NCBI GenBank assembly: GCA_008694505.1
Contig: VZDJ01004378.1
Location: 3,274,149-3,338,148 of the forward strand
DNA length: 64,000 nucleotides
Source: Cyanoderma ruficeps
Lineage: Eukaryota > Chordata > Aves > Passeriformes > Timaliidae
Direction of reading: 5' to 3'
Shown: positions 50,901-59,900 of the stretch, piece by piece
How positions within the stretch are numbered: the first letter of the stretch is position 1
Layout of the letters: each line of letters opens with the position of its first letter
Position numbers and translations under genes: made by a program
The notes under the pieces: model-generated
Databases searched by the model: none
What the model saw: the letters and a program-made list of their open reading frames with translations, nothing else
What the model was told of the DNA's origin: nothing

Positions 50901-53900
50901 GTTTTCCATGGATTTTCATTTGTGTGGGATGTAGCCACTAGGCTGCCTATGCTCCTAGCTAAGTAAGCATATTACTTAGCATATTTATTAACATGGAAAG
51001 TCAAAATATACTATACAGTTCTTAATTTAAACTAATAGTGTATAAACTGATAAACATTTGAACTGATAAAACAATGAGGATATTTTTCCTGTGTACACTT
51101 TATCTCTTATGACTCTATTCTAATGTTTATTTGGAGTACTGTCATTGTTGGTAGATTGCCTAAGGAGAAGCTGTTAGAACATACTTACTCAATTTGGAAA
51201 TGGTTTTAGGCAAGAAGTTCCAGATAGAGATGACTTCGACTTCATTCTACGTGGTTCTGCTGGTACTGCCTCAAACCCAGAATTACACAATACATCCTGG
51301 TACGAATCTGTAACATGGACTACACAAGACCAGAAACAGAGGGAAATTACCATCCACTTTGTGAAGCATGATGAAATGCTTCAACACCCTGAAGACACCT
51401 TGCTTATGATAGAAGGTAAGGTAAATTGCAAATATGTCAATTTTTACGACACTGTGACTATTCTTTGTATGTACAAAGTAAAGGTGTGTTGAAATTGTAT
51501 TCAGTGTAAGTAGTGATATTCATAAAGGCATCTTCAAAGAAAAGAAAAACTGAGCTGGAACTATAAGTTACCGTTGTGCGAACAGGACATGGTAGTGTGT
51601 GAAGATCTTGTAAGATGCTTCTGTCTATTTTAAAAATATGCCAATATTGTTTATTGTCGATTATGTTAAAATTAACATCTGAATATGTGGGGTTTTTCTA
51701 GCTGTGCTGATTTTTCAGTTCTGATTTAAAAATTTACGAAGTCTTCTAAACAAGCCTATTTTTAGTATTGATGTGGAAAGTTTTGAAAGGCTTCTGGTAA
51801 TACAAGCCTCCAATTAAATTTGTCAGCCTCTGGATGTCAGTGTTGTTTCAGATTAATAGAGCTGCTCGCAGTGTGAGTTTTTTTGGTTTGGTGTGGTTTT
51901 TATCAGATTTCCTCAGGAAAGAGAAATAGCCACTGACCTTTAAACAAAGCAATTTAGCAAGAATACTGTTGAGGAATTTTTATATAATAAAAATAATAAA
52001 TTACATATAGCACCATTCAGAGTTCAAAACAAAGTCTTCAATTGTGCTCAGGTAGTGATGTGAATAAGCAAATGTAAGTCAGGTGGTCATTTGTGTGAGG
52101 GTCAATGACAAAACCCCTTCTGTTTTCTGCTTTCTTTTATAATGGATTAGTTCTGATAGCTGTTTTATTTCTGATGTGTTCCCAACTGACTTCAATCTAA
52201 CCTTTTCTTTCTGAAAAAAAAAACCAAAAAACTATATCTTTTCCGTTTTCCTATAACAGCTGAGCAATATAACTTGGTAAATCTATTTTCAAGTATTAAA
52301 GTGTCAGCAACTAAGTATGTCTGTGTATAGATATGTGCATATAAAAGGTCAGTTTGGTTGCTTCGATATTTTTCTAAGAAAATGGCTAGTAAAATCATAG
52401 GAGTAATTGTATGAAAGTGATGTTAACTAAATACAACCCCTTGGTTACAGTGTTAGCTATGAGGAAGATATTAAGGCATCTGCTTTGATAAATGTCTGTC
52501 TTTGTTTCTTAATTGAGTCTGTTGTTGAGTAAAACTGAGAAGGTATCGGACTATTTTTTGAGTTTTCAGTAGTGGATATCAGTTGTTGTTGAAGCCCCTG
52601 AAGTCAGCTGAGAAATTTAAGTTGTTCAATTTATTTTTGACTACTGTATAAGAAACCATGGTTTTTTGTTTTTTAACAGGTGGAACACTAAAAGAAATCT
52701 GGAAGCTTTCAAAAAGATTTAAGTGTGTTATTCCTGTGAGATCCACAGAAGATGATCTTGAATTATTAGATCTTTCAGCTCCTTTTCTTCTACAAGGGAA
52801 TGTAAAATACTATGGGTAGGTTAAAAGTATTTGTTGATATTTCACTAGTTGCAGTGATAGCATTTTCTTCAGTGATTCAGACTGCTGTGCTTTAACTTAC
52901 CCAAAGATTCTTTGATGTAAAATGCATAGCATGATGCACAGTACTGACGTCAGGGATAAAACACTATATCATTTGGTACCTGGTATCAAAGGACTGACTG
53001 CAGTTTGTCTCTTGATCTGTAAATCTTAAGCCCTTAATTACACAGCACTCCAGTCTTGTCTGTGGTGTGTGGGCAGGGCAGTGTGCTGTACACACACATG
53101 CAGTGTGTCTGTAAATGGAAACACACATGCAGTGCAAAGTACCTAATTACCTCTTCTAGTCCAGATCTTCCATTTTCTGGTCTCACTGAGACTGAAGCCA
53201 AAACATACGTTGTTTTTAAAACCGTATGCTGAGGGGTNCACACACACACACACACACAATGTAATAGATAATATTTAAATAGAGATCCAACAATATCTCA
53301 GCCGGTCAGTCTACAGCTCATTCTCTCTCTTAGTGTTGGGAAAGCTTGAGGTTTGGAAGCAGTAAGGGATTTTGGACAGCCTTTCCTTACCATTTGCAGC
53401 ACTGGTAAGGCCACACCTTGAGTGCTGTGTCCAGTTCTGGCCCCTCAGTTTAGGAAGGACGTTGAGACTCTTGAGCACGTCTAGAGGAGGCAAGGAGGCT
53501 GGTGAGGGGCTTGGAACACAAACCCTGTGAGGAATGACTGAGGGAGCTGGGGTTGTTTAGCCTGGAGAAGAGGAGACTCAAAGGTGACCTTATCACTCCC
53601 TACAACTCGTTGAAAGGTGGGTTTACTCAGGTGGGGGTTCGTCTCTTTCTCCAGGCAGCAACTGACAGAACGAGAGGGCACAGTCTTAAGCTGCACCAAG
53701 GGAAATATAGGCTGGATATTAGGAAAACGTTTTTTCCAGAAAGTGTAATAAAGTATTGGAATGATCTACCTGGGGAGGTGGTGGATTCACCATCTCTGGA
53801 TGTGTTTAAGACTGGACGTGGCACTTGGTGCCATGGTTTGGTTGAGGTTAGGGTTGGATCCGATGATCCTTGAGGTCTCTTCCAACCTAATGATTCTGAT

Positions 53901-56900
53901 TCTCATTCTCATTCTGATTTGTAACTTACTGTGATCCACAGCACTGCAAAGTGCCTTACCTGTTTGTGGATGTCATTCACTGTAGAGATGACCTCACCAG
54001 GTTTCTAAATTCCACACTTCCAAAGCTGTGGAATACAGTACCCGCACCTAGGTCTGGTGTTTGTGATCTGCCACACAGTGCCATGTCCCTGCTCAGTGAG
54101 AGCTGTCAGCAGTGTGTTCCCCAGTAGTGCCCAACAGCATGCAGCTACTGAGCTCAGAAATACCAGTCTCCTCCATGCAAGCTACTGAATCCTCTCTCTC
54201 AGCAGCTTAGGCGGAGCACAGTGCAGTGGGACACTGTGCTGTCTGCAGGCAATAAAAAAATTTCTATGCAGAAATATTCCATGTTTCATGTGAACCCTAA
54301 AGTTTCCCGTAAGGGCCATCCATAAAATGAGTACAGGTAATTGTTTCTGTCTGTCATATATAGTTTTGACCTTTTCAGATATTGCTGTCTACAGCTTTTT
54401 TTAAATAAAGGCAGTATATGGATACTCCTACTGGGGCAGGATCTTCACCAATACAAAGCATTTCTGCTTGCACTTTCATAATCCATATATTTCCCCAGCT
54501 ACACACAACTCACCTTCAGACGTTATTTTCTCTTCCAGTGGTTGTAAAAGTAAATGGTTTATAAGATACTCCATGATTACTTATAGGATATTTAGGAAGG
54601 AACCTCACAATTATGCTGACATTTCAGAGCTATGTTTCATGCACATTTTTATCATTGGCATTTACTTAGAGAAGTCTAGAAGAGATTCTGTATGGTAGAA
54701 TGAATTATATGTGTGTGCATTTGCATGTATATTCATTTATATCTAAAAATAAACACAGACACACTGCATATAAAAAGCAAAATTCACAGTTAAGTTACTT
54801 TATTGGACTTTGAGTGGGTTTTTTAAAGGAAAAAAGTGACTTCACTTTCTATCACTTAAGCAGTAGTTTTACTGATTTTTATGACATGCTTTGCATATAA
54901 TTCTAAAAGATAAATGTTTATTTCAAGTTCTAATTGTAATGTACTAATACAGAAGCTTAATTTGGACCAAACAGTTTTGTTCTGTAATTTCATTCATGAG
55001 GCAAATGGATGCAACTTTGGAAACGGTTCTTCAATATTTCCATCCACTCGCAGCATTAGCCTACTATGTCAGGTGTAAAATTTATAATAATTGCTGTAAA
55101 TACACCAGTAATAAAATAGATTGTTTTAACAAGTCTTAGTTAATATTCTCAACATGGGCTAAGCCAGTTTTCTCCTGTGACGGGTTTAGAGTGTGCTACA
55201 AGTTCAGATTCATTCCTACTTTTACAAAGTGAGAAGAACTGGCATATGAAAGTGTTTAGCAGTGTAGCGATCTTAGAATCATAGAATGGTTTGGTTTGAA
55301 AGGGACCTCTCAAGATCATCTAATCCACCCCCCTGCTTTGGGCACAGACACTTTGCACTACACCGGGTTGCTCAGCTTCATCCAATCTCATCTTGAACAC
55401 ATCCAGGTATAGGAAATCCACAGTGTTCCTGAGCAAAACGTTCCAGTGCCTCAGCTCCTTCTATGTGAAGTGTTTCTTCTTTCTGCACAATCTACTTTAC
55501 CCTCTTTCAGTTTAAAAAGGTTGCTGCTTATTCTTCACTACAGGCCCTGGGTAAAAGTCTCTGTCTTTCTTATAAGCCCCTTTTATATATTGAGAGGCCA
55601 CAGTAGGGTCTGCCTGGAGCCCTCTGTTTTCCAGGCTGAACAACCCCAGCTCTCTCAGCCTTGATGTAGTTTGATTCTCGTCTAATCACTGAACTGGTCT
55701 TTTCCAGATTGATTTCTCCTCAAAACCAAAGCATTAAGGGTTTTGTTCTGCTCTAAAGTTGGTGTGTCTGGTAAAATAAGTTACTTCAAGCAGCAGTAGA
55801 AGTACTTCTGCACTTCCACTGTGTATGAAAATCAGAGTTTGGGGTTGTTTTTGTGCAGAACACTTCTGGTACAAATACATCAGTGCTTGGTTAATCTCAA
55901 TATCTTGTTTTAAATGCTAGATGCAAGCAGTGTTCAACTCCAAAGCCTATGAAGAATCTAAGTTCCCTTGCAGCAGAGCAGCAACCATCATGGGAACCAA
56001 CTGAAATAGCACAAGGTCAGCTGACATGATACTGTCCTGAAATACTTCTATGCCTTGATTCTGAAATGTTGGTGTGAGATAGTTTAATTTGCTGTTCTGG
56101 GTTGCAGAGGGTACAGAAAGCATGTAATTATGGCTGTAAAATTAATGCACCTTTTAGCAGTTGAAATAGCATACTCACTTTTGGAACTATTGCAGTATGG
56201 ATTAAAGGATTTTAGATGTTGACTGATTTCTTCTACCATTGGTATCAGGAGTAACACTTATGATAGTACAGATGTCATGAATTTTTGGTTGTAGATGTTA
56301 CTTTTAAACTTGCAATCCTAGAAGTTATTCTTGCTTTTCCTTTTGTAGATACTGTTTTTCTGGCCTGAAATAAAGAGTCTTATATAATGACTCATACAAG
56401 TTAGACTTTTATCTTCAGTAAACTTCATGTTCCAGAGAGTCTGCAAGAAATAATATTCAAATGAAAGGAATTATACCACAACAACTATGTGTATTCTGTG
56501 CTTCACGTGTTCCTTGCGTTACTGTATGCAGTCAACATGTTAAAATTATCTAAATGGAGTTTAAAACTTTACAGCGCATTAAGGAAAGAAGAATATTTGC
56601 ATGTTTTTCAATTAGTGTTGTAACATATTAAGTTGGAATATCTAGCAGTATGTAAGTTTGGTGAACACTTTCTAAAAGAGGAAAACTCTACAACAATACA
56701 GTGATTTTCTAAATAAATATTTATAATTGTAAAGTAATATATAATTGGCAGTGATTGACATTGAATTCTCAAAATGAAAGCAATATTAATTAATACTTCC
56801 TGACAGTCACACTATTTTATGTATATTATTATTCTATCAGCTGTATTTTCAGGCTAAATTATAAACCTGCAAGTATATCAGATCAGTTGAATGTAAAATG

Positions 56901-59900
56901 ACTACCAGTTTAAGTAGGTGTACCCAGAAAAGACTGATGCAGAGCTGTAGTAACTTGTTCTGTTTCAGTTATTCTGTGTTTGCAGCATAACAGTTACTGC
57001 TGCCAGTGAGGAAGTGGCATTTACTTACACTGTAATTCTTTCAGAACTGCCAGCAAAGTTTTTTTCTGGGCAAGCCTGGTGGCTTTTATTACATCATATC
57101 AAATAAACTGTTCTCAGAAGATAGTTTCCAGGTGGAATTGTTATTACCACTGAATTAAGAGCACCTCTCCTTTAATCTTCCATGGATAAAAGAACACAGG
57201 AGTAGGAGGATCCCACTAAGGTGGGATCTAAGATCTAAGCAAATATTAGCTTTCTGTTTACTAGCTTGGGAATAAATACTTTAAAATCTTTATGTGTTTT
57301 ATAGGCTCATCTATTAAAGTGTTTCTAGGAAAATTGCAATGTGGTCTCAAGAGATAAATGGGATTTTGCTGTCAGACATCAGAGCCTCTGTGTTTCGGTA
57401 TTTTAATTTGTACTTCTAATGACAATATTCAAAGTCAGTTACTATTAAAAGAGGGATATTGTCAGCTCAAGTGGTTGTAGTTTGCCTTGAAAATTCTCTC
57501 AGAGAAAAACAATTTTTCTTTTCTTCAGTTTTAGGTATCGAACTGCTCCAGTATGTTTTTATTATGAAGTTTACACTGGTTGATGAAACAGGAACACTAA
57601 ACGCATACCTTTTTGATCATGTAAGTAAATCTAAGTAAAGGTAGACTCTACAGATGATGTGAGTTTGGAATTTATTTGTTTTTAAAATGCCAAATGTATG
57701 TGCACAAATATTCATTCTATGTTACCTGCTGTGTTTTGTGGGAATAATTATGATGTTATAAGGTTGTTAATACTGTACAGAGTATAGAATATTAAAGCAT
57801 AAAAACAAAAATGAAGCTTGAAGATATATTATTTTGTATTTCCTTAAACTTTTATATATTCCTATGGCTGATTTTCTCTTTTATTGGCAATGTTAAATTA
57901 TGCAGCATGAATGCTGTGTGAATGATAGGAATGTTTCAGGATTTATGCAGAAAACTTCTGCATCAGTTTAAAATCTCACTGCCTCTTTTTTTAACTCTCA
58001 ATAGAAGCTCTCCATTCAGTAATGCTTGGTTTTTTTGTTTCACGTGATCATGATGTAAGGAGGCCCTCTTTCCATAGGCAGCTGTATCTGTACAGATATT
58101 TATCTTGGATTTCAGAAGCAGTTTATACAACTACTTTACTAACCTTGGAATTAACTTATCTTCAGTTTTTGCTGAAGCAACTTAAGACCATTCCTGCTAC
58201 CTGAGACACTGAAGACTGGATGGTTTTCCTGTCACAACAGTTGTGGGTGTGACAAAATGGGACAGAAAAGGAATTTATTGGGATTTTTTTTCCGCACAGT
58301 GTTGTTTAATGTGTGTGTATCTGCACATTTTCCGTCATTATATTAAATTACTTCAGATGGGACTTTAAAGAGAATACTCCTCCTTGTTTAATTTTAAGAC
58401 TATAAGTAAAAATAATATCAGAAAAAATGAGGTTTTTCTTAAAATACATGGTGTTTTATCAGCAAAGGAGATCAAAGACTACAATCCCCATTTCAGCCAG
58501 TCATCTTTTCCTTCTGCTATCCTTTCTCCTTTTTATATTAAGAAACTAAATTGTAAAAGGAAGGTGGGGAAAAAGATTTAAACCATTGCTTGATGCAGAA
58601 TTCCGAAAATTTTTACTTCAGGGTGGCTCACTTTCTTATCAGATACTCCTCAGTACTACAGTTAAGCTGCAGGAAAATACCCACAGTTTCTTCTGAAGTG
58701 CCAGCTGTTCACATTCCTGCTGGTGGTACTTCAAAGACAAGCCAAGAGTTTCCAAGCCTAAACTCCAGTCCTTCAGCACCACCTGAGAAGGAAATGGGCT
58801 GCTTTGAAGTGGAGCTTTACATTAGCTTCCAGTTGCACTTCCAAAAGAACACAGTCTTTTCTTTCCTCCCCTCCTTACAGGAAAGGTCAGTGAAGGGAAA
58901 AAACTAAAAAGTTCTATAGTCAGAGGAAGACTGAAGAGAGAAAAGAGAAAATTATCAGTGTCATTTTTGCTGCTGGATTATCTGCTAACTTCTGATCATT
59001 GCCATTAAACATGTCATACAAAAATTATAGAGACGCAGATTATTCTGTAGTTGTATCTTCTAAAAAAATGAGAAATTGCTACCAAAAATCTTAACTCACT
59101 CTGAGAAGTTATCAGATGTTGAGCCTTTAGAGATCCAGGTAATAAACAGGTAACAAACTTGGAAAGAATAAACTTTGAGGTTTTTCAGTCATACTTACTG
59201 TATGTGATTTAGTAATACACAGAAAATGTTTATTTAACATTTTTGTGTTCCGTTTATTTTTTTTCTGTCTCCATTCAGAAGTGTACCCCACAGTATAAGC
59301 CTTTTTGCCATAGTTTCTAAAACTGCCAAAAAATGAAACTCGCACTAATAGAGTTCCACAGATATAAAACCAGGTTGACCCTTTTTTTCAAGTGATTTCG
59401 TTCCTCTCAAGATGTAAGGGACTGTTGAAGGGGACTGACCATCCTCTCTTGTCCATAACATTGTCTGATATTGTCTGGTTAGGGAGGTTCATAAGGAATG
59501 TCTGCCAGTTATGTATAGAGACCAGCGTGTTGTTTCTGGGTGCCTGGAGTCCCTAAGTACTCGGGCGTACTGAAAAACAGACTTAATTTTTTCAGACAGT
59601 TTGGGTTTTTCTGTATCGGGACAGTTTTTTTGAAATAATACTGTTCTGACTAATGATTTCTTACACCTCTTTCAACACCTCGTATTCTTCTGTTCTCTTT
59701 CAGGAGAAGTTTTTCCAAATTCCTGCCTCTGAAATCTTAACTAATGATTTTCTTCAGCAAAAGATGCAGATGACCATGAATACGCTCTGTCCTCCAGGTA
59801 TAAAATCAGGTCAGCTTGCTGTTATTTTAAAGGTGGGGTGGGAAGGGAAGGGGTCTTTCAATCTGCTATTGTATATGCAAAGTCTTAGAAGTCATTTTGC

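Larger units (their letters stand above)
49902..51209 (+). other. POT1 intron 13
   Basis: Contains a CR1 remnant in - orientation (50325-50537), immediately followed by a CR1-like tail in + orientation (50538-50585). The rest is unremarkable. Confidence 0.75.
52816..55920 (+). other. POT1 intron 15
   Basis: Contains a CA microsatellite with an ambiguous base (53238-53259), a sense CR1 fragment (53340-53920) and an antisense CR1 fragment (55272-55673). The GC-richer stretch 53925-54260 is not recognised. Confidence 0.75.
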
